The notes below the pieces were generated by a model, which searched no databases, was not told the origin of the DNA, and saw only the letters and a list, made by a program, of their open reading frames with translations. Shown piece by piece: positions 16,807 through 26,280 of a DNA stretch of 64,000 nt. A program made the translations under genes and the position numbers. The stretch covers positions 1 to 64,000 of the forward strand of contig NZ_JAMZMJ010000003.1 in assembly GCF_024714495.1 (NCBI RefSeq). The letters are read 5' to 3'. Every line of letters begins with the position of its first letter. The stretch's first letter is position 1. The DNA comes from Marinoscillum pacificum. Its GTDB lineage: Bacteria > Bacteroidota > Bacteroidia > Cytophagales > Cyclobacteriaceae.

Positions 16807-18768
16807 ATGAAAAAAATACTGAATATACTTTCATTAACGCTGGCAGCTGTCTTGATCATGACTGGCTGTCAGATGGATGAGCCGGAGTTGGACAAAATGC
16901 TCCAATCTTCTACGCTACAATTTGAAATAACTCAAAATCCAGATGATCCGAATATGGTGATTTTGGAAAGCTTAACTCCAGACGTGATCCCGATGTGGGT
17001 GACACCAATGGGAAGATCAACCAAAGTAAAGGATACAGTAAGACTTCCATTTGCTGGTACATATAATTTCATTTATAATGTGTCTGCTGGTGGAGGATTC
17101 GTTGCTGGTGATACCACTACTTTAGAAATCACAACGATGAATCTGTCTTATGTAGATGATCCACTTTGGAATACATTAACAGGTGGAGTAGGAGAATCCA
17201 AAACATGGTTGTTGGATTTAGATGCCGAAGGTCAATCAAAGTATTTCCTGGGGCCGATGTATTTTTCTGGGGACGTTTGGAGATGGGACAATACTTGCTC
17301 GGAAGAGGGTGATAAATGTTGGATTTGGGAAGCTGACTGGCCGAGTAATGGTTGGATTGCTGCTGCCAACGATTATGGGACCATGACTTTCAGTCTGGAA
17401 GGTGGAGCATTTATTCATGTAGATCATCAGAATACACCGGGAAGAGGAGAAGAAAATGGTACATTCTTTTTAGATGCTGATGCAAAAACGCTTTCATTGA
17501 CTGATGCCGCGCCACTTATGAATGATTGGGTGGACGGTGCGAATATCGCAGACTGGAGTAAAGGGTACTTGATTTCCTTAACTGATGAAGCAATGCAAAT
17601 CGGCTATAAGGATAAGGGTAAAGAAGAGTTTATCATCTTTAATTATATCAGCAAAGAGTACAGTGATAATTGGGTGCCTGCGGATACCCCTGATCCTGTA
17701 CCTCCTTATGATGGTGATGGCAATGGAGACTTAACCACAAATACCTCTACTTCTAAAACCTGGTCAGTGGATATTGCCTACCCGTACAACTGGCATGATC
17801 TAGGTGGAGTTGCATTGAATGAAGTAGCAACATACGGTACAGATCCAGCAGGTTTTGCATTTACCACATGGGCTCCTCCATATGACGCTGATGCATTTGG
17901 TGCGATATCAATGGCTCTTACTAAAACAGGAGATGCTGAAGGGACTTACGCTATTACTACAGCTACCGATTCTTATGAAGGGACATACACAGTTAACGAA
18001 AACAATGAGATTGATTTTGGACAGTCGATTACTTTCTTCTCTGGTGTTGGTGGTTGGTTGACATTTGGTACTACAGCTGAAAATACGTTGAGAATACTTA
18101 TGGCAGAAGAAACTGCTGGTGCAGTAACCGGTATTTGGTTAGGACAAAAGGCTGCTGATAAGCCAGAGTACCTATCTATTCACTTGAAAGCAACCGGAGG
18201 AGGTAGCGGAGGTTCTGATCCAGAAGACGCCTTGAAAGAGATTTTGATGGCAAATCCTTGGAAATTGGATAGTGATAGAACCTATGATATAGAGACTACC
18301 TGGGGAAATGAGCAAGGTCCGGTTATCTTCTCAGATTTTGCTACATGGTCTTGGAACCCACTTCCAGGAGAGCACTATGCAGCAGGTGAAACAGATGTGG
18401 ATTATGGAAGTATGACGTTCCTTGCAAATGGGACAGTCGAAATCCAACAACGTAAGCGAATCTACACTTATGAAGAAGGTGGAGAAACGCTGGTGCGTGA
18501 TGGTATGCCAGATGCTGCTGATGTTTTGAGTAGTGATGAAGTAGTGACCCTAACCGGAATTTGGGCTTTAGATGTAGACAATAACAAGCTTCGAATCTCG
18601 GTTCCAATGCTGCATCCATGGACATGTGATTATGCAGTTGTAGATTGGGGAGATCTGACAATACAGAGAGCAGAAGATGGTGTTCTAATTTTGAAAGCCT
18701 TACGTGATGCCGATTTATCAGGAGAAGATGAATTCCTAATGGCCTATGTATTTGTGCCCGGCGAATAA
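16807..18768 (+). CDS. Three-module surface glycan-binding lipoprotein candidate
   Basis: 653-residue lipoprotein (lipobox IMTGC, Cys21) at the position usually held by SusE/SusF or SGBP proteins. Residues 25-112 look like a PKD/Ig-type spacer. Three related modules follow. Module 1 starts near 128 with ESKTWLLD, module 2 near 315 with SKTWSVD and module 3 near 483 with NPWKLD. Modules 1 and 3 share a YG-[TS]-MTF strand. A GGGSGGSDPED linker separates modules 2 and 3. Tryptophans are abundant, as in carbohydrate-binding sites. No named CBM family could be assigned. It follows susD by 24 bases and is followed by a strong terminator, so it is made with SusC/D. It probably holds xyloglucan at the cell surface. 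Confidence 0.7.
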   Translation: MKKILNILSLTLAAVLIMTGCQMDEPELDKMLQSSTLQFEITQNPDDPNMVILESLTPDVIPMWVTPMGRSTKVKDTVRLPFAGTYNFIYNVSAGGGFVAGDTTTLEITTMNLSYVDDPLWNTLTGGVGESKTWLLDLDAEGQSKYFLGPMYFSGDVWRWDNTCSEEGDKCWIWEADWPSNGWIAAANDYGTMTFSLEGGAFIHVDHQNTPGRGEENGTFFLDADAKTLSLTDAAPLMNDWVDGANIADWSKGYLISLTDEAMQIGYKDKGKEEFIIFNYISKEYSDNWVPADTPDPVPPYDGDGNGDLTTNTSTSKTWSVDIAYPYNWHDLGGVALNEVATYGTDPAGFAFTTWAPPYDADAFGAISMALTKTGDAEGTYAITTATDSYEGTYTVNENNEIDFGQSITFFSGVGGWLTFGTTAENTLRILMAEETAGAVTGIWLGQKAADKPEYLSIHLKATGGGSGGSDPEDALKEILMANPWKLDSDRTYDIETTWGNEQGPVIFSDFATWSWNPLPGEHYAAGETDVDYGSMTFLANGTVEIQQRKRIYTYEEGGETLVRDGMPDAADVLSSDEVVTLTGIWALDVDNNKLRISVPMLHPWTCDYAVVDWGDLTIQRAEDGVLILKALRDADLSGEDEFLMAYVFVPGE

Positions 18769-18784
18769 TTAGTATGTATTCTAT

Positions 18785-18823
18785 GAAGACCAGAATCAAT
18801 AGTCTGATTCTGGTCTTCTTTTA
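18785..18823 (+). terminator. Internal terminator between binding proteins and enzymes
   Basis: Perfect 14-base stem GAAGACCAGAATCA / TGATTCTGGTCTTC (18785-18798 and 18805-18818), loop ATAGTC, followed by TTTTA. It lies between the SusC/SusD/binding-protein genes and the GH5-GH2-GH31 genes on the same strand. It may lower enzyme expression relative to the transporter or separate two transcripts. Confidence 0.85.
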
Positions 18824-18843
18824 CACTGAATCAGAATCAAGGA

Positions 18844-20361
18844 ATGACCAATCAATTGAAATATGTACTGCTATTTGCAGTTTTTCTGTTGCTTATGCAA
18901 TTGACAGCATGCAACAAAGGAGACGAACCTTCTCCAGATCCTGAAGAGGAAGTTATTTTATCTGTAGACAACTCTAGTTTATCATTTGTAGCCGAAGGAG
19001 GCACTCAGGAAATTGCGATCAGTAGTAATGTTATTTGGAAATTGCAATATGAGGCAGACTCCTGGGCAAAGCCTTCTTTACAGTCAACTAAAGGCAATGC
19101 AACAGTTACGATAACCGCAACAGAGAATGAAACTACAGCGGAGCGTCAAACAACATTTCAACTAACCGCAGCAGACGCTGAAGCCATAACAATTACCATA
19201 AATCAAGAAGCTGGTGAGGAGGCTGTAGTTGTTGAAGAACCTGAATTGGAGGATTTTATCGAACCAGACAACACTGACATGCGCTCCATTACGTCGATGG
19301 AATTATCTGCTGAAATGGGAATAGGGTGGAACATGGGCAATTCTTTGGAGGCTATCATTCTCAATGACGGAATCCTTTCGGGAAACGAAACTTCTTGGGG
19401 AAACGCCATAATTACCAAACAATTGGTTGATTCCATTAAAAAAGCAGGCTTTAACACCATTAGACTGCCTGTCTCCTGGTCGCATCAGTTTGATGATGAG
19501 GCTACTTATGATATTAGTTACGAATGGAAACTCCGTGTAGAAGAGGTTGTTAACTACATTCTGGACAATGACATGTATGTAATCATGAACATTCATTGGG
19601 ATGGTGGATGGTTGGATCATCCATTCTACGAAAATCAGGATGAACTTAATGAACGACAGGAGATCATGTGGAAACAGATTGCCAAATTCTTTAGAGATTA
19701 TGACGATCATTTACTCTTCGCAGGAACTAATGAAGTGCACGTTGATGGAGACTATAGTGATCCTTCTTTGGAAAATGTAGAGGTTCAGAATTCCTTTAAT
19801 CAGACATTTGTCAATACGGTGAGAGCCACCGGAGGGCGCAATTCATACCGTCATTTAGTGGTGCAAACATTCAATACAAACATTACTCAAGGAATTAATT
19901 ATTTTGAAGTTCCAGAAGATAATATTGAAGACCGCTTGCATGTTGAGGTGCATTTTTATGATCCGTATCAGTTTACTTTAGATGCCAATTCTGGAGTCTA
20001 TCTCTGGGGTGAATCCAATGCAGGGTCTACAGCTCATTCAGGATGGGGCGATGAAGAATGGATAGATGATATTTTTGGTCAGGTAAAAACTCATTTTGTT
20101 GATCAGGGATATCCGATCATTTTGGGGGAATATGCAGCAAGTCTGCGTTCTAATTTATCTGGAGCCGCTTATGATCAGCACATTGAGTCCAGAAATCATT
20201 ATCTTAACTACGTAACAAAAACAGCCCTCAAAAATGATATGGTACCTGTCTATTGGGACAACGGACACACAGGTGACACTGGTTCTGGTCTGTTCAATCG
20301 TGCTGACGGTTCTGTAGCGCACCCTGATGCATTGGAGGCAATCATTTCTGCAAAAGAGTAA
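18844..20361 (+). CDS. BACON-GH5 endo-beta-1,4-glucanase, probably endo-xyloglucanase
   Basis: 505-residue lipoprotein (lipobox QLTAC, Cys23). Residues 38-122 form a BACON domain, a spacer module that holds PUL enzymes away from the membrane. The GH5 barrel (about 150-500) shows GWNMGNSLE, NTIRLPVSW and NIHWDGGW. The acid/base is Glu297 in GTNEVH and the nucleophile is Glu429 in ILGEYAA. This is the BACON plus GH5 layout of the surface endo-xyloglucanase of the Bacteroides ovatus xyloglucan locus, and the neighbours (GH31, GH2, GH29) match that pathway. It should make the first backbone cuts outside the cell. An AAGGA sequence precedes the ATG. The next gene starts 8 bases after its stop. Confidence 0.87.
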   Translation: MTNQLKYVLLFAVFLLLMQLTACNKGDEPSPDPEEEVILSVDNSSLSFVAEGGTQEIAISSNVIWKLQYEADSWAKPSLQSTKGNATVTITATENETTAERQTTFQLTAADAEAITITINQEAGEEAVVVEEPELEDFIEPDNTDMRSITSMELSAEMGIGWNMGNSLEAIILNDGILSGNETSWGNAIITKQLVDSIKKAGFNTIRLPVSWSHQFDDEATYDISYEWKLRVEEVVNYILDNDMYVIMNIHWDGGWLDHPFYENQDELNERQEIMWKQIAKFFRDYDDHLLFAGTNEVHVDGDYSDPSLENVEVQNSFNQTFVNTVRATGGRNSYRHLVVQTFNTNITQGINYFEVPEDNIEDRLHVEVHFYDPYQFTLDANSGVYLWGESNAGSTAHSGWGDEEWIDDIFGQVKTHFVDQGYPIILGEYAASLRSNLSGAAYDQHIESRNHYLNYVTKTALKNDMVPVYWDNGHTGDTGSGLFNRADGSVAHPDALEAIISAKE

Positions 20362-20369
20362 GTAACTGA

Positions 20370-22781
20370 ATGAAAAACAGATTCAAATACCTGGCGTTTA
20401 TTGCTATGGTTGTGTTGTTGGCTTCTTGTCAGCAAATAGATAAAAGTCGTGTCGTAATTGATTTTACAGATGACTGGCAGTTTCAGTTGTCAAAAGAAAA
20501 ACCAACCGCCGATTCTCAATGGAGAACTTTGGATGTTCCGCATGATTGGAGCATTGAAGGAGATTTTAGTCCCGATCATCCTGCCGGAGTAGGAGGAGGA
20601 GCTTTGCCTGGAGGAATAGGATGGTACAGGAAAACCTTTGAAAAGCCTGCTGATTACAGCAAGGTATTCATCCAGTTAGATGGAGTCTATCAAAACAGCA
20701 TTATTTGGGTTAATGGAGACTCTGTGGGCAATCGCCCAAATGGTTACATTTCCTTTGAATATGATTTGACACCTTTCTTGAAGGAAGGTGCCAACGAAAT
20801 TCTAGTGAAAGTAGCGAATGATCCACAGCCCAACTCTAGATGGTATTCCGGATCTGGAATTTACAGAGATGTTCGTCTGGTGTATACCAATAATGTATAC
20901 ATTCCAAATTGGGGAGTTTATGTGAATCCACGAGTGAATGGCAATAACGGTGATGTTTCAACAGAGACAATGATTACCAACGCCAATAATAATGCCCAGA
21001 AGATCTTATTGAAACAAGAGGTTCTTGATGCGTCGGGAAAAGTGGTCGCAGCACAGGAAACAGAAGCGACTATCTTGCCAAATAGCACCGAAGCAATCAA
21101 CGAAGAATTAGTAGTAAGCAATCCAGCCCTTTGGGACGTACAGTCCCCATCTCTTTACAGTTTAAAAAATACGGTCCTTATAAATAATGAAATCATTGAT
21201 GTAAGTACCACATCATTTGGTTTTAGAACCATTCGATTTGATGTGGCTGATGGGTTTTTCCTAAATGGAGAATCTGTCAAAATCAAAGGAGTTTGTTTGC
21301 ACCATGATTTAGGTGCATTAGGTGCTGCTTTCAACAGAAGAGCAGCTCAACGTCAGATAGAAATCATGCAGGGAATGGGAGTGAACGCCATTCGGACTGC
21401 CCACAATCCTCCAGCTCCTCAGCTACTAGAGCTATGTGATGAAATGGGCATCCTGGTCATGGATGAGATGTTTGATATGTGGGCTAAAAGCAAAACCGAG
21501 TTCGATTACAGCCAATATTGGGATGAATGGCATGAGCAAGACTTGAAAGACTTCATCAAGAGAGACCGTAACCATCCCAGTATCATCGTTTGGAGTGTTG
21601 GTAATGAGATTATTGAACAGTATAACCATGAAGACTCCATTGGAGGTTTGATCGCAGCAGAATTGGCTGGAATTGTTCGTCAGCTTGACAATAATAGACC
21701 AATCACTACAGCGAACAATGACATTAGTCCTGATAATCCATTGATCAAATATGGAGGGTTGGATCTAGTAGGTTACAACTACCATCACGAGAACTTTTTG
21801 GAGGTGCCAAAGGATCATCCTGGTAAGCCTTTTATTGCTACCGAAATAAACTCTTCTTTAGCGACACGAGGATATTACGACATGCCTTCAGATAGTGTGC
21901 GTGCCTGGCCAATTGCCTGGGACAAACTGTTCACCGAAGGAAATCCAGACAATACCGTTTCGGCTTATGACCATGTGCGAGCGCCGTGGGGATCCACTCA
22001 GGAGGACACCTGGAGAATCGTGAAAAACAATGATTTTATCAGTGGTATTTTCATCTGGACAGGATTCGATTATTTGGGTGAACCGACTCCCTATGTATGG
22101 CCTAGTAGAAGCTCTTATTTCGGGATAGTGGACTTAGCAGGTTTTCCAAAAGACACTTATTACATGTACCAGAGTGAGTGGACGGAAGACACTGTGCTTC
22201 ATGCGTTTCCGCATTGGAACCTGCCTGCAGGTCAAGAGGATGGACAGCTAATAGACATTTGGGCATACTATAATCATGCCGACGAAGTAGAGTTATTCCT
22301 AAACGGAGAATCGCAGGGAGTGAAACAAAAAGGAGAAGATGATTTTCATGTGATGTGGAGACTTGAATACACACCCGGTACAGTAGAAGTGATTTCTCGT
22401 AAAGACGGTCAGGAAGTCTTGAAAAAGACCATGAAAACAGCCAGCGAACCAGCTAAATTGGAGTTGGTTGCTGATCGAGATGTGATAACCGCAGATGGAG
22501 ATGACTTGTCATACGTCACAGTGAATGTGTTGGATGCAGATGGGAATATTGTTCCGTATGCGACCGATTTGGTGCAGTTTGAATTGTCTGGTCCAGGTAA
22601 AATTGTAGGTGTAGATAATGGTGATCCAACCAGTCACTTATCACTCAAAGGAAATAAAATGAACGCCATGGCAGGAAAGTGTCTGGCCATTATTCAGAGT
22701 TCTAAAAAGACTGGTGCAATAGAGCTGACTGCAAGTGCCGACGGACTCCCAACTCAGAAAATAGTAATTAACTCGAAATAG
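20370..22781 (+). CDS. Beta-galactosidase-type GH2 enzyme
   Basis: 803-residue lipoprotein (lipobox LLASC) with the full GH2 plan: sugar-binding jelly roll with WYRKTFEKP and RWYSGSGIYRDV, Ig-like domain, TIM barrel, a DUF4982-like sandwich (near 640-690, VELFLNGESQG) and a C-terminal Ig-like domain. The acid/base is Glu413 in SVGNEIIEQ and the nucleophile Glu492 in IATEINSS. In this family beta-galactosidases are the commonest activity. Beside an alpha-xylosidase and endo-xyloglucanase it would remove galactose from xyloglucan side chains. It is translationally close-coupled to the GH5 gene (8-base gap). Confidence 0.88.
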   Translation: MKNRFKYLAFIAMVVLLASCQQIDKSRVVIDFTDDWQFQLSKEKPTADSQWRTLDVPHDWSIEGDFSPDHPAGVGGGALPGGIGWYRKTFEKPADYSKVFIQLDGVYQNSIIWVNGDSVGNRPNGYISFEYDLTPFLKEGANEILVKVANDPQPNSRWYSGSGIYRDVRLVYTNNVYIPNWGVYVNPRVNGNNGDVSTETMITNANNNAQKILLKQEVLDASGKVVAAQETEATILPNSTEAINEELVVSNPALWDVQSPSLYSLKNTVLINNEIIDVSTTSFGFRTIRFDVADGFFLNGESVKIKGVCLHHDLGALGAAFNRRAAQRQIEIMQGMGVNAIRTAHNPPAPQLLELCDEMGILVMDEMFDMWAKSKTEFDYSQYWDEWHEQDLKDFIKRDRNHPSIIVWSVGNEIIEQYNHEDSIGGLIAAELAGIVRQLDNNRPITTANNDISPDNPLIKYGGLDLVGYNYHHENFLEVPKDHPGKPFIATEINSSLATRGYYDMPSDSVRAWPIAWDKLFTEGNPDNTVSAYDHVRAPWGSTQEDTWRIVKNNDFISGIFIWTGFDYLGEPTPYVWPSRSSYFGIVDLAGFPKDTYYMYQSEWTEDTVLHAFPHWNLPAGQEDGQLIDIWAYYNHADEVELFLNGESQGVKQKGEDDFHVMWRLEYTPGTVEVISRKDGQEVLKKTMKTASEPAKLELVADRDVITADGDDLSYVTVNVLDADGNIVPYATDLVQFELSGPGKIVGVDNGDPTSHLSLKGNKMNAMAGKCLAIIQSSKKTGAIELTASADGLPTQKIVINSK

Positions 22782-22807
22782 ATTGACCTTAGAAAGTAAC
22801 GAATAAG

Positions 22808-25651
22808 ATGATTGAGAATATGAAATCCACCAGAAGGGCATTCATGAAGTTGGTTTTGTTGGTAATGGTACTAACATCCATTTCATGTGAGCAAAAACCG
22901 AGTTATACGGCCGTAGACAATGGAGTAGAATTGGTGCTGCCAAATCAGCAAGCAGTTCGCGTAACATTTGTTGAAGATGATATTGTGAAGGTAGAAGCCA
23001 GTGCAGACGCTGAGTTTGATGCAGGCGAAAGTCTCATTGATGCTTATAAAGTCGAGAAGGTCGACTTCTCAGTTTCAGAATCGGTACAAGGAGTAGAATT
23101 AAAGTCTGCAGCTCTGACGGTTTTGATTGATGCGACTTCTGGTCAGATCTCCTATAAGGATGCGGATGGCAATGCAATCATTAGTGAGGACAAGCGATCA
23201 TTTAGTCCAATTACGGTAGAAGGTAAGTCCGGTTTTACAATGAGACAGTCATTTGACTCTCCGGACGATGAGGCCATTTACGGTTTAGGCCAGCATCAAG
23301 CAAATGAAATCAATTACAAAGGAAAAAACGAGGAGCTGTTCCAATACAACACCAAGGTGTCTATTCCATTTATTGTGTCAACAGCTAATTACGGTTTGCT
23401 TTGGGATAACTATTCATTGACTCGTTTTGGTGATGAAAGACCGTACAGCAACCTGGATCAGTTTACACTATATGACAAAGCAGGTAATCCAGGTGGTTTG
23501 ACAGCTACCTATTACGATGATAAAAATTCAGATCACGTCTTCATCGAGCAAGTAGAGTCTACTATTGACTATGAAAATCTGGAAACCGTGGAGAAATTCC
23601 CAGAAGGGTTTCCTTTTGCCAATGCTAAAATCGTGTGGGAAGGTCAACTTGCCGCTGATGAGTCAGGAACGTTTAGATTTCTATGTTACTATGCTGGTTA
23701 CACCAAGGTTTGGGTCAATGGAGATTTGAAGTTTGATCAGTGGCGAACCGCATGGAACCCATCAGTAGCGAAGTTTAATGTGGACATGAACGCAGGGGAG
23801 AAGTATGATGTGAAACTGGAGTGGATTCCAGATGGAGGCGTTTCTTACATTGGCTTGAAGGCCTTATCTCCGAGAACTGAAAAACAACAAAATCAAGTGA
23901 CGTTCAACTCAGAAATGGGTCAGGATATTCGCTATTATTTCATGGCTGGTAACTCCATCGATGATGTGATCAGTGGCTACCGGACCGTAACCGGAAAAGC
24001 TCAGGTGATGCCAAAATGGGCGATGGGATTCTGGCAAAGTAGAGAGCGTTACAAAACTCAAGATGAGTTATTGGATGTATTGGATGAATTCCGTGAAAGA
24101 CACATTCCAATTGACAACATAGTGGTGGACTGGTCTTATTGGCCTAAAGATGCATGGGGAAGTCATGATTTTGATTTAGATAGATTCCCGGATACGGAAG
24201 GGATGATTGACAAAATTCATGAGCAAAATGCACGTGTGATGATCTCGGTTTGGCCGAAATTCTATTATACCACAGATCACTACAAAGCTTTTGATGAAAA
24301 GGGTTGGATGTATACTCAGGCTGTCGAAGACAGTGTGAGAGATTGGATTTATCCAGGTTACATTGGCTCCTTCTATGATGCATATTCACAAGGTGCTAGA
24401 GACTTGTTCTGGGATCAGATCAAAACCAAGTTGTACGACAAAGGCTTTGACGCTTGGTGGATGGACGCTTCTGAACCAGATATTTTATCCAATGCCAGCA
24501 TGGATTACCGAAAGGAATTGAGCACTCCAACAGCATTAGGTCCATCTACAGAGTATTTCAATGCCTATGCACTAATGAACGCTAAAGGTATATATGAAGG
24601 CCAGCGATCCGAAGATAACGATACTCGCGTATTCATTTTAACGAGATCTGGTTTTGCTGGAATTCAAAAATATGGTGCGGCTACCTGGAGTGGTGATATT
24701 GGTACACGTTGGGAAGACATGCGAGCACAAGTTTCTGCTGGGATCAACTTTGCTATGTCAGGACTTCCATACTGGACTCAGGATATCGGTGGTTTCTGTG
24801 TGGAGAAACGTTATGAAAATGCAGTAGAAGGAAGCGAAGACATGAAAGAATGGCGTGAGTTGAATGCGCGTTGGTTCCAGTTTGGAGCGTTTGTTCCATT
24901 GTTTAGAGTTCACGGACAGTTTCCTTACCGTGAGGTGTTTAACCTGGCACCAGAGAATCATCCGATGTACAAATCACAGGTTTATTACAACAAACTGCGG
25001 TATCAGTTGATGCCATACATCTACTCGTTGGCAGGCTGGACTTATACCAAAGATTACACCATCATGCGTGGATTGGCTATGGACTTTGCTTCTGATAAGA
25101 ACGTATTCAATATTGGTGACCAATATATGTTTGGTCCATCGTTGATGGCGTGCCCAGTAACAGCATATGGTGCAAGAAGCCGTTCGGTTTACTTACCAAA
25201 GTCTGCAGGATGGTATGATGTGAATACAGGAAAATACCTGGCTGGAGGACAAACCATAGAAGCAGATGCTCCTTATGAGCGCATGCCAATGTTTGCTAAG
25301 GCTGGATCCATTCTTCTGCATGGACCAGAAATTGAATACACCGATGAAAAACCAGCCGATCCAATTACGATCATGGTGTTTGCGGGTGCTGATGCATCGT
25401 TTGATTTGTATGAAGATGAGGGCACTAACTACGACTATGAAAAAGGTCAATATGCCACTATTCCAATTGATTGGGATGACACTGCTAGAAAATTAACTAT
25501 CGGTGATAGCAAAGGAAGCTTTGATGGCATGTTGGAAAGCAGAACTTTCAGAGTGATTGTGGTGGACAAAGACCATCCAAATACGATAGATAACTTAAGT
25601 AACTATAAGGAGGTGAGCTATGATGGTAGCTCCCAGGTAGTGGATTTATAA
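22808..25651 (+). CDS. GH31 alpha-xylosidase with PA14 insert
   Basis: 947-residue lipoprotein (signal ending SISC). The N-terminal beta-sandwich is interrupted by a PA14-like module (about 235-355: LTATYYDD, GTFRFLCYYAGYTKVWVNG). Then comes the GH31 barrel with nucleophile Asp553 in WWMDASEPD and acid/base Asp630 in WSGDIGTRW, followed by C-terminal sandwiches. PA14 insertion in GH31 is known from xyloglucan-specific alpha-xylosidases such as those of Cellvibrio japonicus and Bacteroides ovatus, where it helps recognise longer oligosaccharides. It removes the non-reducing-end xylose from xyloglucan oligosaccharides. ATG 22808 is used; ATG 22820 (MKSTRR) is equally plausible. It is the last gene of the operon. 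Confidence 0.92.
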   Translation: MIENMKSTRRAFMKLVLLVMVLTSISCEQKPSYTAVDNGVELVLPNQQAVRVTFVEDDIVKVEASADAEFDAGESLIDAYKVEKVDFSVSESVQGVELKSAALTVLIDATSGQISYKDADGNAIISEDKRSFSPITVEGKSGFTMRQSFDSPDDEAIYGLGQHQANEINYKGKNEELFQYNTKVSIPFIVSTANYGLLWDNYSLTRFGDERPYSNLDQFTLYDKAGNPGGLTATYYDDKNSDHVFIEQVESTIDYENLETVEKFPEGFPFANAKIVWEGQLAADESGTFRFLCYYAGYTKVWVNGDLKFDQWRTAWNPSVAKFNVDMNAGEKYDVKLEWIPDGGVSYIGLKALSPRTEKQQNQVTFNSEMGQDIRYYFMAGNSIDDVISGYRTVTGKAQVMPKWAMGFWQSRERYKTQDELLDVLDEFRERHIPIDNIVVDWSYWPKDAWGSHDFDLDRFPDTEGMIDKIHEQNARVMISVWPKFYYTTDHYKAFDEKGWMYTQAVEDSVRDWIYPGYIGSFYDAYSQGARDLFWDQIKTKLYDKGFDAWWMDASEPDILSNASMDYRKELSTPTALGPSTEYFNAYALMNAKGIYEGQRSEDNDTRVFILTRSGFAGIQKYGAATWSGDIGTRWEDMRAQVSAGINFAMSGLPYWTQDIGGFCVEKRYENAVEGSEDMKEWRELNARWFQFGAFVPLFRVHGQFPYREVFNLAPENHPMYKSQVYYNKLRYQLMPYIYSLAGWTYTKDYTIMRGLAMDFASDKNVFNIGDQYMFGPSLMACPVTAYGARSRSVYLPKSAGWYDVNTGKYLAGGQTIEADAPYERMPMFAKAGSILLHGPEIEYTDEKPADPITIMVFAGADASFDLYEDEGTNYDYEKGQYATIPIDWDDTARKLTIGDSKGSFDGMLESRTFRVIVVDKDHPNTIDNLSNYKEVSYDGSSQVVDL

Positions 25652-25657
25652 GAGATT

Positions 25658-25732
25658 GAGAGCGATTAAGCTCTCTTATTTTGGATAATTGTTAGGAATG
25701 AAAGCCAACTGCTGAAAAGTGGTTGGCTTTTT
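25658..25732 (+). terminator. Tandem terminators after the GH31 gene
   Basis: A short hairpin GAGAGC/GCTCTC (25658-25675) followed by TTATTTT is backed up by a second hairpin with arms AAAGCCAAC (25701-25709) and GTTGGCTTT (25722-25730) and a T-run. They mark the right end of the xyloglucan operon. Confidence 0.75.
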
Positions 25733-25816
25733 AAATACAGGCACTTGCTGTTTGATGGAGGCATGTAAACAATGTTGCGTTGTGTGGGTTATATAATTAA
25801 ACATTGAAACATAGAT

Positions 25817-26014
25817 ATGAAAATAATAGGAGGTATACTTACAATATTAGGGCTAATAGGATCAGTTATTTTTGGAATGCAGGCTGCGCAGGATTCTGAG
25901 AGTTTTAGTTTTCTTGGAATAGATGTAGCGGTAAGCAGTGCCAACTGGACTCCTGTAATAGTGAGTGTAGTAATACTTATTGTAGGAGTCGTGATGCTGG
26001 TCAAAAAGAAATAG
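25817..26014 (+). CDS. Small two-helix membrane protein (DUF3185-like)
   Basis: 65-residue protein with two membrane segments (about 3-20 and 45-61) separated by a short polar stretch, and a basic C-terminus (VKKK). Size and pattern (MKIIGGILTILG at the start, ILIVGVVMLVKKK at the end) resemble the small DUF3185-type inner-membrane proteins widespread in Bacteroidota. Function is unknown. A terminator follows, so it is a single-gene unit. Confidence 0.7.
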   Translation: MKIIGGILTILGLIGSVIFGMQAAQDSESFSFLGIDVAVSSANWTPVIVSVVILIVGVVMLVKKK

Positions 26015-26043
26015 CATTCTAAACCTGTATTGAAATAAAGTCT

Positions 26044-26084
26044 AGCCGATTGTGATTGCTTAGGGCAACTCAATCGGTTTTTTT
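26044..26084 (+). terminator. Terminator after the small membrane protein
   Basis: Arms CCGATTG (26046-26052) and CAATCGG (26071-26077) followed by seven T. The 18-base interior can pair further (TTGC with GCAA). Confidence 0.75.
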
Positions 26085-26238
26085 ATGTCCATAATACTAA
26101 TGTTAATTAGAGATTTAATATTTGCTTCATTCCATTTCTAGCCTCAAATCGAGAATGGAGTCATTTTTATTCACCGGGCAATTAAACAACTAAGTCATGC
26201 TATAGCGTACAAATTGGTAAGGCCAAAATTGTTCCTCT

Positions 26239-26275
26239 AAAAAACAAAATTTGCCGCGTTTCAAGCTTTAAACGC
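26239..26275 (-). terminator. Possible terminator of the acetyltransferase gene
   Basis: Stem GCGTTT/AAACGC (26256-26261 and 26270-26275) just after the stop codon on the minus strand, followed within about ten bases by a T-rich run. The stem is short, so confidence is limited. The rest of 26085-26280 holds nothing else recognisable. Confidence 0.4.
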
Positions 26276-26280
26276 AAAAC

